The notes below the pieces were generated by a model. It did no database searches and was not told where the DNA came from. It saw nothing but the letters and a program-made list of their open reading frames with translations. This document shows positions 56,088-63,631 of a stretch of 64,000 nucleotides of DNA, in pieces (position 1 is the first letter of the stretch; each line of letters starts with the position of its first letter). Where the stretch lies: contig NZ_BBRE01000001.1 of assembly GCF_000975115.1 (NCBI RefSeq), positions 124,001 through 188,000 on the forward strand. The letters run 5' to 3'. The DNA is from Demequina oxidasica (lineage in GTDB: Bacteria; Actinomycetota; Actinomycetes; Actinomycetales; Demequinaceae). The position numbers and the translations under genes were made by a program.

Positions 56088-57761
56088 CTATCTCGTAGAG
56101 CCAGTCCCCGGCGCCGCGGAGGAGTCGATACTCTCGTCGACTACCCGGGCCCCAACGGTCTCGAGCTCACGAGTATCGAGGTAGGCACTAGAGCCACCGT
56201 CGATCTCGAAAGACTCCGGCACCACGTCACGCTCGATGGTGGTCGCGAGCTTCTCCTGCTTGACGAACAGCAGCAGGATGAAGCTCACCGCGAGCAGCGG
56301 CACCATCAGCAAGAACACGGGGGTCAGCGCGTCGTTGTACGAGCTGACAATCGCGTCCTGGATCTCAGCGGGCATGTCCTGCACGGCGGACGGAACCAGC
56401 GAGTTCAGGTCGGCTTCGGTTCCCACACCTGCGGGCAGGCGCTCACCCAGCAGGTTGATCAGGTGCGAGGTGAACAGGCTACCCACGGCAGCGGAACCAA
56501 CGGAGGCTCCAATCTGACGGAAGTAGTTGTTCGCCGCGGTCGCGGTGCCCACTGCCTTGGCGGGGAATGAATTCTGCACGATGAGCACCAGGATCTGCAT
56601 GGTCAGGCCGAGGCCAAGACCCATCACCGCGAGGTAGGCGCAACGAATCCATAGCGCCATGTCCGGCGTCATGGTGGACAGCAGGAACAGGCCGAGAGCG
56701 ATGAATACCGAACCCATGATGGGCAGGAACTTGTAGGTTCCCGTCTTAGTCACGTACTGGCCCGAGCTGATGGACGTGATGAGCATGGCGGCCATCATTG
56801 GGATCATCAGCAGTCCGGCCTGGGTGGCCGTCACTCCGGTGACCATCTGCATGTACGTAGGCATGTACGCCATCGCACCGAACATCGCGATACCGGTGAT
56901 GAGACCCGCACCCGTCGTGAGGTTGAAGTTGCGGTTCTTGAACAGGTACAGCGGCATGACGGGCTCAGCGGCGCGCTTCTCGATGAACACAAACACTATT
57001 CCGACCACAACTCCAGTGGCGAAGAGGCCTATGATCTGCCATGAGCTCCACGCGTAGGTGTTGCCTCCGAGAGAGGTGGCAAGAACGATGGCGGACGATG
57101 CCACGGCCAGGGTGATCATTCCGGCCACGTCGATCTTGGGCTTGCCCTGGTCACGCTTGGGCAGGTGCAGGAACATCATGGCCGAGACAATCGCGGCGAT
57201 GCCGAGTGGAATGTTGATCCAGAAGCACCAGCGCCAGTCCAGCGACTCAGTGAAGTAGCCACCCAGCAGTGGGCCGGCCACGGAGGCCAGGGCGAACACG
57301 CCACCCATGACTCCCATGTACTTGCCACGCTCGCGGGCGGGCACGACGTCGGCGATGATCGCCTGCGCCAGAATCATCAGGCCACCGCCGCCGAGGCCCT
57401 GAATGGCGCGGCCGGCAATCAGCTCCGGCATGTTCTGCGCGAGGCCTCCGACAATTGACCCGATCATGAAGATCGAAATCGCAAAAATGAAGAGGTGCTT
57501 GCGGCCAAAGAGATCGCCAAGCTTGCCGTAAACCGGCATCATGATGGTCGCGGCCAGGATGTACGCCGTGGTCACCCACAGCATGTGCTCGACTCCGCCG
57601 AGCTCGCCAACAACCGTGGGCAGTGCGGTGGAGAAAATCATCTGGTCGAGTGCTGCGAGCAGCATTGCCAGGATGAGACCTACAAAGACAAGCAGGATGT
57701 GCTTGCGATCCGGGGTCTCCTCGGCGGTCGCGGTCGGCGACGCCTCGGTTTGGTTACTCAT
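56088..57761 (-). CDS. DHA2-family MFS multidrug efflux transporter (EmrB/QacA type)
   Basis: 557-residue proton-driven exporter with about 14 hydrophobic helices. The motif-A loop YGKLGDLFGRKHLF is near 76, ALDQMIFSTALPTVVGEL lies in helix 1, and GPLLGGYFTESLDWRWCFWINIP is the motif-C region, core GPLLGGYF. The C-terminal cytoplasmic tail is about 50 residues. It follows the TetR gene by 12 nt, so it is probably repressed by it. The substrate cannot be predicted. Confidence 0.92.
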   Translation of the reverse strand: MSNQTEASPTATAEETPDRKHILLVFVGLILAMLLAALDQMIFSTALPTVVGELGGVEHMLWVTTAYILAATIMMPVYGKLGDLFGRKHLFIFAISIFMIGSIVGGLAQNMPELIAGRAIQGLGGGGLMILAQAIIADVVPARERGKYMGVMGGVFALASVAGPLLGGYFTESLDWRWCFWINIPLGIAAIVSAMMFLHLPKRDQGKPKIDVAGMITLAVASSAIVLATSLGGNTYAWSSWQIIGLFATGVVVGIVFVFIEKRAAEPVMPLYLFKNRNFNLTTGAGLITGIAMFGAMAYMPTYMQMVTGVTATQAGLLMIPMMAAMLITSISSGQYVTKTGTYKFLPIMGSVFIALGLFLLSTMTPDMALWIRCAYLAVMGLGLGLTMQILVLIVQNSFPAKAVGTATAANNYFRQIGASVGSAAVGSLFTSHLINLLGERLPAGVGTEADLNSLVPSAVQDMPAEIQDAIVSSYNDALTPVFLLMVPLLAVSFILLLFVKQEKLATTIERDVVPESFEIDGGSSAYLDTRELETVGARVVDESIDSSAAPGTGSTR

Positions 57762-57773
57762 AGGGGTCTCCCT

Positions 57774-58412
57774 TTAAGAAGTGCTCTCGCCGGTTGGGCG
57801 AAGAGTCTGGGTAATGTGACGAATAGTGACGAAGGCTTCGCGGAGGTATTCCTGGATGGACATGTCCGTGTGTCCGTGCAGCCAGCCGCGGCCGATGACC
57901 TGCATGGCGCCCATGGTGAGGGCGACAATGTACTGCGCCCGGGTGGTGCGCTCCTGGGCTGAAAGAGACGGTTCCACGACGGCGACGCGGCGCGACACGA
58001 TGTCGGCGTAGTGACCCCGCGCCTCAGTCACGCGCGCAAAGTTCAACGTGGCGAGTTCGGGCGAGATATCCATCAGTTGGCGGCGCTTACGGACCAAGTC
58101 CCGGTCAATGTCCGCACTGTTGAACGTCTGGGCGATGAGGGTCGCGAATTCCTCAACCTCGCTCGCTCCGGTGCGGGCCGTGTAAGCCTGAATGGCGTCC
58201 TCACTCGGCATCGGCTTGCTGTCTCCCAGGAGCGCCGCCTCGCGGGTGCCAAAGTAGTTGTAAAACGTACGCGCCGAGATCTCGGCAGCATCGCAGATCA
58301 TGTCAACCGTCACGGCCGCGAAACCGTGCTCGAGGCACAGGTCGATCGCCGCGTGCTCGGTGCGTAGGCGGCTCTCTGCCACCTTGCGTTCCCTTAGGCC
58401 CACTTCACTCAT
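57774..58412 (-). CDS. TetR family transcriptional repressor
   Basis: 212-residue one-component regulator. The N-terminal helix-turn-helix covers about 18-65 (VTVDMICDAAEISARTFYNYFG). The C-terminal ligand-binding domain is variable and helical. It is co-transcribed with the MFS efflux gene. A nested palindrome 19-54 nt upstream of its ATG is the probable operator, giving autorepression and drug-induced release. Confidence 0.9.
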   Translation of the reverse strand: MSEVGLRERKVAESRLRTEHAAIDLCLEHGFAAVTVDMICDAAEISARTFYNYFGTREAALLGDSKPMPSEDAIQAYTARTGASEVEEFATLIAQTFNSADIDRDLVRKRRQLMDISPELATLNFARVTEARGHYADIVSRRVAVVEPSLSAQERTTRAQYIVALTMGAMQVIGRGWLHGHTDMSIQEYLREAFVTIRHITQTLRPTGESTS

Positions 58413-58430
58413 CGCGCGTCACTTCCATCT

Positions 58431-58466
58431 CGTTGCATACTCTGCATTGTTGCAGACTCTGCAACG
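58431..58466. promoter_or_regulatory. Nested palindromic operator of the tetR-MFS unit
   Basis: A 36-bp symmetric site: outer arms CGTTGCA / TGCAACG and inner arms TCTGCA / TGCAGA share one centre between 58448 and 58449. The TGCA cores recur with 10-bp spacing, which would suit two TetR dimers. Confidence 0.75.
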
Positions 58467-58495
58467 AGTGGCAAGCGGGAAGTGGCGGTGCGGTA

Positions 58496-58822
58496 CTACT
58501 TACTGCGCAATTGCCTCATGTCGGGAATCGCATCCTCGTCCTGTGAGAGCTCCTCAATGTTGACGTCCTTGAACGTCACCACGCGGACGTTCTTCACGAG
58601 CCGGGCGGAGCGGTAGACGTCCCACACCCAGGCGTCGGCCATCACCACCTCGAAGTAGACGTCGCCGCCCGAGGCCCTGACCTGCAGGTCTACCTTGTTT
58701 GCCAGGTAGAACCGGCGTTCCGTCTCGACGACGTACTGGAACAGGCCCACCACGTCGCGATACTCGCGGTACAGCGCTAGCTCGGCGTCTGTCTCATAAT
58801 TCTCGAGGTCTTCGCTACTCAC
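58496..58822 (-). CDS. DUF2469 family protein
   Basis: 108-residue acidic protein conserved next to rnhB in actinobacteria. It begins SSEDLENYETDAELALYREYRDV and includes VVETERRFYLANKVDLQVR, YFEVVMADAWVWDVYR and RVVTFKDVNIEEL. The function is unknown. The start is GTG 58822. No Shine-Dalgarno is seen, and CATGAT ends 6 nt before it. The 84-nt gap to rnhB downstream of rnhB's stop fits a separate promoter. Confidence 0.88.
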   Translation of the reverse strand: MSSEDLENYETDAELALYREYRDVVGLFQYVVETERRFYLANKVDLQVRASGGDVYFEVVMADAWVWDVYRSARLVKNVRVVTFKDVNIEELSQDEDAIPDMRQLRSK

Positions 58823-58828
58823 GTGTCC

Positions 58829-58834
58829 ATCATG
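58829..58834 (-). promoter_or_regulatory. Possible -10 element of the DUF2469 gene (leaderless)
   Basis: CATGAT with a 6-nt spacer (GGACAC) to the GTG start. Confidence 0.35.
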
Positions 58835-58889
58835 GTCACAAAGTGCCCGGGAGCGCACCTGGCGCGCCGCATTGGGCTCGCGCGGTGGC

Positions 58890-59573
58890 CTAGTTTTCGC
58901 GCTCTGGCAGCTTCCAGGAGCGCCGGTGGTGGTCCGTCGCGCCGAGCTTCCGAATCGCGTCGAGGTGACCCTCGGCGCCGTAGCCCTTGTTGCCGTCCCA
59001 GCCATACTCAGGATGCTGCTCGTGGGCAGCCGCCATCAGGCCATCGCGCTCGACCTTCGCGATCACGGAGCCCGCGGCGATCGAGGCGCACAGGTTGTCT
59101 CCCTTAATCACCATGGTGACCGGAGGCAGGGGCGAGGCTTCCGCTTCGCCAGCCGCAGCATCGGCCGATGCTGCGAAGAGGTCGTCGGCGGGAGGCGTCA
59201 GCCAGTCGTGCTTGCCGTCCAAAAGGATGGCATCAACCACTACGCCCGATGCCGCGACGGCGGCGAGTGCTCGGTTGCCAGCCAGGCGCAGGGCGCCATT
59301 GATGCCGAGATCGTCAATCTCCTGCGGCGAGGCGTGACCGACTGCACGGGCGGCCCCATAGTCGGCGAGCACCTCGTTCATCGCGACGCGCCTCTTCGGG
59401 CTCAGTAACTTAGAGTCCGCCAGGCCCTCGGGCCACGTTTCGCACCGCTCGAGCGCGCAGACGCCCACCGAGACGGGGCCGGCAAGTGCACCGCGCCCAA
59501 CCTCGTCGATCCCAACGACCACACGCGCACCAGCGTCCCAGAGAACGGCCTCATGCTCGAGCGAGACGGGCAT
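58890..59573 (-). CDS. rnhB: Ribonuclease HII with an Ala-rich insertion
   Basis: 227-residue enzyme removing ribonucleotides from DNA. The active site GIDEVGRGALAGPV is near 22, the second acidic region is LADSKLLSPKRR, and DGKHDW and KVERD follow. Between DWLTPP and VTMVIKGD there is an Ala/Glu/Ser-rich insert of roughly 20 residues (AASADAAAGEAEAS). It contains the 20-bp palindrome GCAGCATCGGCCGATGCTGC at 59155-59174. Insertions at this surface loop should not harm catalysis (inference). Confidence 0.93.
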   Translation of the reverse strand: MPVSLEHEAVLWDAGARVVVGIDEVGRGALAGPVSVGVCALERCETWPEGLADSKLLSPKRRVAMNEVLADYGAARAVGHASPQEIDDLGINGALRLAGNRALAAVAASGVVVDAILLDGKHDWLTPPADDLFAASADAAAGEAEASPLPPVTMVIKGDNLCASIAAGSVIAKVERDGLMAAAHEQHPEYGWDGNKGYGAEGHLDAIRKLGATDHHRRSWKLPEREN

Positions 59574-59577
59574 CGCT

Positions 59578-60273
59578 CTAATTCGCCGTGGTGGGAACGT
59601 GGCTGGTGGAGACGGGGGGCGGCGGAGCGGTCGCGTCGGTGAAGGGGTTGCCTAGCCCGGTCCAATTGCTCAACGGCCACACGACCGCAAACGTGGTGCC
59701 CACGACGTTGTCGATGGGAATGGTGCCGCCGCCGGGCTCGCCCATGTGCGCGCGGGAGTCCGCGGAATTGTCGCGGTTATCGCCCATTACCCAGAGGTAG
59801 CCGTCGGGCACGGTGATCTCGAACTCGCGGCCGCAGGGCTCGGTTCCAGGCTTGATATAGGGCTCGTCGATCGCCGTACCGTTGACGTGAACCTTGTCCT
59901 CAGGGTCGGTGCAGGTGACGGTATCGCCGGGAAGGCCGACAACGCGCTTGATGAGGTGTTCGCCGGCATCCTCGGGCAGCAGACCCGTAAAAGTGAGAAT
60001 CTCGTTGCCAACCTTGTGCAGGCCGGTCGGATCGTCAGCGGGATCGTGGCGTAGCCAGTTATTCGGATCCTTGAACACGACAATGTCGCCGTGGCGTAGC
60101 TCCAGGGGACCCGGGCGCCACTTGGTCACCAGAATTCGGTCACCGTCAACCAGTGTGTCTTCCATCGACTCTGACGGAATCCAGAACGACTGGAAGAAGA
60201 AAGTCTTAATGATCAGCGAGAGCAGCAAAGCACTCGCGATGATGATGAGGAGTTCGCGTACCCACAGCCACAC
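59578..60273 (-). CDS. lepB: Type I signal peptidase
   Basis: Membrane serine protease that removes Sec/Tat signal peptides. The 231-residue form starts at GTG 60273 with one N-terminal helix (about 6-28). Then come PSESM (Ser 36), the catalytic Lys in GDRILVTKW near 51, FKDPNNWL and GDNRDNSADSR. The start is uncertain: the frame is open up to a TTG at 60483 inside rplS and no start codon has a clear ribosome site. It lies between rplS and rnhB as usual. Confidence 0.9.
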   Translation of the reverse strand: MWLWVRELLIIIASALLLSLIIKTFFFQSFWIPSESMEDTLVDGDRILVTKWRPGPLELRHGDIVVFKDPNNWLRHDPADDPTGLHKVGNEILTFTGLLPEDAGEHLIKRVVGLPGDTVTCTDPEDKVHVNGTAIDEPYIKPGTEPCGREFEITVPDGYLWVMGDNRDNSADSRAHMGEPGGGTIPIDNVVGTTFAVVWPLSNWTGLGNPFTDATAPPPPVSTSHVPTTAN

Positions 60274-60332
60274 GCGACGACCGGCGGAGGGCTGCTGCCC
60301 GTCCGCCGGCGCGTCGGTGGTGGTGCTGATGT

Positions 60333-60680
60333 TTAGTTCTCGCGCTTCTCGCGAATACGAGCTGCCTTGCCACGAAGGCCGCGCAGGTAGTAGAGCTTCG
60401 CGCGGCGGACGTCGCCACGGCTCACGATTTCGACGTGGTCGATCGTCGGGGCGTTGATGGGGAACGTACGCTCCACACCGCAACCGAACGAGACCTTACG
60501 GACGGTGAACGTCGCTGCGACACCCTGGCTCTGACGGGCGATAACGATGCCCTGGAAGACCTGGATACGCGAGCGGGTGCCCTCGATGACCTTCACGTGG
60601 ACCTTGACAGTGTCGCCGGCCCGGAAGTTTGGCATATCAGTGCGGAGCAGGTCCGCGGTAATGGCGTCAAGCTTCTGCAT
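60333..60680 (-). CDS. rplS: 50S ribosomal protein L19
   Basis: 115-residue protein at the 30S-50S interface. Conserved segments are [38 protein letters not shown] and [26 protein letters not shown] precedes the ATG. It usually follows trmD; here gdhA lies between, and a structured 176-nt leader precedes it. Confidence 0.97.
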   Translation of the reverse strand: MQKLDAITADLLRTDMPNFRAGDTVKVHVKVIEGTRSRIQVFQGIVIARQSQGVAATFTVRKVSFGCGVERTFPINAPTIDHVEIVSRGDVRRAKLYYLRGLRGKAARIREKREN

Positions 60681-60701
60681 GACTTATCTCTCCTCGCACA
60701 C

Positions 60702-60826
60702 GCCACAGGTCCCGCGCGGTATCTGCCTTACGGCAATCAATAGGTGGTGATGCGCATCGAATGATGCATGGGCCCCCTGTGGCAGGCCAATGCGTCGTGA
60801 GCACCGAGGGTCTATTCTGCCACAGG
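60702..60826 (-). promoter_or_regulatory. rplS leader with three complementary arms
   Basis: On the mRNA strand arm A, CCTGTGGCAG (60826-60817), is perfectly complementary to arm B, CTGCCACAGG (60785-60776). A third arm A', CCTGTGGC (60709-60702), can pair with 8 nt of B instead. A' ends 22 nt before the ATG. This could be a regulatory leader, or a promoter-linked inverted repeat. Confidence 0.55.
60774..60783. repeat. 10-bp direct repeat flanking gdhA, downstream copy
   Basis: CCCCTGTGGC, identical to 62240-62249. It overlaps arm B of the rplS leader. Confidence 0.6.
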
Positions 60827-60856
60827 TTGAAGCCTGTACACGAGCCTTCGCGGGGA

Positions 60857-62218
60857 CTAGACGACTCCCTGCGCGCGCATCGCGTTCGCAACCTTGAAGA
60901 AACCGGCAATATTCGCGCCGTTGACGTAGTTGCCCGGAGTCCCAAAGTCGTCCGCCGCCGCCTGGCAGCGGTGATGGATGGTGGCCATGATCGACCGCAG
61001 CCGCGAATCGACCTCGCCGCTGGTCCAGGATAGCCGCGCACTGTTCTGCGCCATCTCGAGGCCAGATACCGCTACGCCGCCTGCGTTGCTCGCCTTCGCT
61101 GGGCCATAGAGAATGCCAGCGTCAAGGAACACGTGCGCCGCCTCCAGCGTGGAGGGCATGTTGGCGCCTTCGGCGACCAGCTGCACACCATTCTTGACCA
61201 GGTTGCGGGCATCGGCACCGTTGATCTCGTTCTGAGTCGCGGAGGGGAAGGCACAGTCGGCCTCGTGGTCCCACAGCGGGTTGTGGTCCGCGTCGCCATT
61301 CACGGGCGTGAACACAGCGTCTGGATACTTGTCGAGGTACTCGGAGATACGACCGCGGCGCTGGTTCTTGATCTCCTTGACCCAGGCCAGCTTTTCTCGA
61401 TCGATTCCCGCCTCGTCGTAGATGTATCCGCTGGAGTCGGAAACGGTGACGGCCGTCGCTCCGAGGTCGATGAGCTTCTCCACCGTGTACTGGGCGACGT
61501 TTCCTGAACCCGACACGAGCGCGATCTTGTCGTCGAACCGCTCCTTGCGCGTGTGCAGCATCTCCTCTGCGAAATACACGCAGCCGTAGCCCGTGGCCTC
61601 CGGACGGATCAACGACCCACCCCAGTCAAGGCCCTTGCCCGTCAACACGCCGGTGAACTCGTTGCGAAGTCGTTTGTACTGGCCGAACAGGTAGCCGATC
61701 TCGCGGGCACCCACGCCGATGTCGCCCGCAGGCACATCGGTGTTGGGGCCGATGTGGCGGGCTAACTCAGTCATGAACGACTGGCAGAAGCGCATCACCT
61801 CGCCGTCGGACTTGCCCTTGGGGTCAAAGTCGCTGCCGCCTTTGCCACCTCCGAGCGACAACGAGGTCAGCGAGTTCTTGAGAACCTGCTCGAACGCGAG
61901 GAACTTGAGAACCCCCAAGTTGACCGAGGGGTGAAAGCGCAGGCCGCCCTTGTACGGCCCGAGCGCGCTATTCATCTCGACGCGGTAGCCGCGGTTGACC
62001 TGAACCTCCCCGGCATCGTCCGTCCACACCACGCGGAAGGTAATAATGCGCTCGGGCTCGATCATGCGGTCGAGGATCTTTTCAGTGACGAACTCCGGGT
62101 GCCTCTCCAGGACCAGTTCTAGAGACTCCACGGTCTCCTCGACCGCCTGTCGGAACTCGACTTCACCAGGGTCCTTAGCAGTGACGGTGGCGAGTAGTCG
62201 TGCGGCGTAATCGCTCAT
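60857..62218 (-). CDS. gdhA: NADP-type glutamate dehydrogenase
   Basis: 453-residue hexameric enzyme interconverting 2-oxoglutarate plus ammonium and glutamate. Typical sites are PYKGGLRFHPSVN near 93, SLGGGKGGSDFDPKGKSD (catalytic Lys) near 122, PAGDIGVGAREIGYLFG and the NADP fold VSGSGNVAQY near 235. GAAGGATT precedes the ATG. It sits alone between trmD and rplS, an unusual place, and is flanked by a 10-bp direct repeat. It pairs functionally with the glutamate importer gluABCD. Confidence 0.96.
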   Translation of the reverse strand: MSDYAARLLATVTAKDPGEVEFRQAVEETVESLELVLERHPEFVTEKILDRMIEPERIITFRVVWTDDAGEVQVNRGYRVEMNSALGPYKGGLRFHPSVNLGVLKFLAFEQVLKNSLTSLSLGGGKGGSDFDPKGKSDGEVMRFCQSFMTELARHIGPNTDVPAGDIGVGAREIGYLFGQYKRLRNEFTGVLTGKGLDWGGSLIRPEATGYGCVYFAEEMLHTRKERFDDKIALVSGSGNVAQYTVEKLIDLGATAVTVSDSSGYIYDEAGIDREKLAWVKEIKNQRRGRISEYLDKYPDAVFTPVNGDADHNPLWDHEADCAFPSATQNEINGADARNLVKNGVQLVAEGANMPSTLEAAHVFLDAGILYGPAKASNAGGVAVSGLEMAQNSARLSWTSGEVDSRLRSIMATIHHRCQAAADDFGTPGNYVNGANIAGFFKVANAMRAQGVV

Positions 62219-62239
62219 GTGAATCCTTCGGTGTGCGTG

Positions 62240-62249
62240 CCCCTGTGGC
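62240..62249. repeat. 10-bp direct repeat flanking gdhA, upstream copy
   Basis: CCCCTGTGGC, same orientation as 60774-60783. The surrounding gap also contains an imperfect TGCCC-CTGTG / CACAG-GGGCA hairpin (62238-62285) and a TAGGCT element that may drive gdhA. Confidence 0.6.
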
Positions 62250-62298
62250 GAACGTAAATTCCACCGAGCCTACACAGGGTGGGCAGGGGATATTTGCC

Positions 62299-62988
62299 TT
62301 AGTCGAGTGGCGGGAGTAGGTCGGGGCGACGCTCACGCGTGCGCTCACGTTGCTGTTCGTGGCGCCACTGCTCGATCTTGCCGTGGTGGCCGCTGAGCAG
62401 GATCTCCGGGACCTCGAGGTCGCGCCAAGACGCGGGTCGCGTGTAACTCGGGTACTCGAGCAGTCCGTCGGAATGCGACTCCTCGACAATGCTCTCGGCA
62501 TTGCCCATGAAGCCGGGAATGAGACGCGTGATGGCCTCGATCATCGCGAAGGCTGCCACCTCTCCCCCGTTGAGCACGTAATCACCGAGTGACACCTCGG
62601 TGACGGCGAAGCCGGCCGCCGCATAGTGCTCGGCGACCCGTGCATCGATGCCCTCGTAGCGACCGCACGCGAAGGCAATCTGCGGTGCCTGGGCGAGTTC
62701 CGCCGCCATCGCCTGGGTGAAAGGCACGCCCGCGGGACTGGGCACCAGAAGGTGACCACCTGGCTGGAGCACATCGTCGAGCGCCCTACCCCACACATCG
62801 GCCTTCATGACCATGCCGGCACCTCCGCCAAAGGGCGAGTCGTCCACGGTCTTGTGATTGTCAGTGGTCCAACTGCGCAGGTCGTGAACGTAGGTTTCGA
62901 CAAGGTCCGCCTGGCGTGCCTTGCCTAGCAAGGACACGTCGAGGACGCCAAAGAATTCCGGGAAGATCGTGACGACGTCAATGCGCAT
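62299..62988 (-). CDS. trmD: tRNA (guanine37-N1)-methyltransferase
   Basis: 229-residue SPOUT knot enzyme. Motifs are [13 protein letters not shown] at the start, [14 protein letters not shown] near 50, [13 protein letters not shown] near 108, and [14 protein letters not shown] (knot) near 132. It shares one base with the rimM stop (TAATG). Confidence 0.97.
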   Translation of the reverse strand: MRIDVVTIFPEFFGVLDVSLLGKARQADLVETYVHDLRSWTTDNHKTVDDSPFGGGAGMVMKADVWGRALDDVLQPGGHLLVPSPAGVPFTQAMAAELAQAPQIAFACGRYEGIDARVAEHYAAAGFAVTEVSLGDYVLNGGEVAAFAMIEAITRLIPGFMGNAESIVEESHSDGLLEYPSYTRPASWRDLEVPEILLSGHHGKIEQWRHEQQRERTRERRPDLLPPLD

Positions 62989-63545
62989 TAGTTGTCACCG
63001 TCGCCGGTGGCGGTGCCGTGGGTCTCACCGGTCGCCTCGGGCTCCTCGCCCGCCAGCAGTCCATACGGCGGCGTGATGACGACGCGACCGCCGTCGATGT
63101 CCACCTCCGGCACAAACTCGTCAACGAACGGAATCATGGCTCGTTCACCGCTGGACTGCTTCACGATGAGCAAATCTTGGGCGGGCATCGTCTGCAGGTC
63201 CACGACTTTTCCAACCTCGGTGCCGTCGAGTCGCACCACTGCGAGCCCCACAAGTTCATGGATGTACCAGGCGTCATCCTCGTCGGACTCCTCGCCCTCA
63301 ATGACGAGTTCCGCGCCACGTGCGGCGTCGGCGAGCTCGCGGGAGGTGATCTCCTTGAACACGACGTACCAGCGGCCGGCCTGCGTGCGAGTCTTGACCA
63401 CCGTCAGCGGCCCTGACGCGGCGGGTTCCGTGTCGAACCTCGCGCCCGCCGTCAGGCGCTCCTCGGGGATGTCGGTATGCAACTCGACAGTTACCTCGCC
63501 CTTGAGTCCGTGCGCTCGGCCAATGCGGGCAACAGTAAGTTTCAT
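62988..63545 (-). CDS. rimM: Ribosome maturation factor RimM
   Basis: 185-residue 16S rRNA processing factor that binds S19. The N-terminal domain has [18 protein letters not shown] near 7 and the PRC-barrel domain has [11 protein letters not shown] and [13 protein letters not shown] charged Gly/Asp tail of about 20 residues follows. The ATG at 63545 lacks a Shine-Dalgarno and has TAGGCT ending 6 nt upstream. Confidence 0.95.
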   Translation of the reverse strand: MKLTVARIGRAHGLKGEVTVELHTDIPEERLTAGARFDTEPAASGPLTVVKTRTQAGRWYVVFKEITSRELADAARGAELVIEGEESDEDDAWYIHELVGLAVVRLDGTEVGKVVDLQTMPAQDLLIVKQSSGERAMIPFVDEFVPEVDIDGGRVVITPPYGLLAGEEPEATGETHGTATGDGDN

Positions 63546-63551
63546 GACTCA

Positions 63552-63557
63552 AGCCTA
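63552..63557 (-). promoter_or_regulatory. Probable -10 element of rimM-trmD (leaderless)
   Basis: TAGGCT with a 6-nt spacer (TGAGTC) to the ATG. Confidence 0.5.
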
Positions 63558-63631
63558 AATCACCCGCGCACGGAGGCGTTGCGCGCACTACTATCGAAAA
63601 AACGTCAACGTGCCTGAAAATGGGGAGAGTC

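Noticed and set aside
59578..60483. Extended lepB starting at TTG 60483
   Set aside because: It would overlap rplS by about 150 nt and the extra 70 residues have no signal peptidase similarity; the true start is still uncertain.
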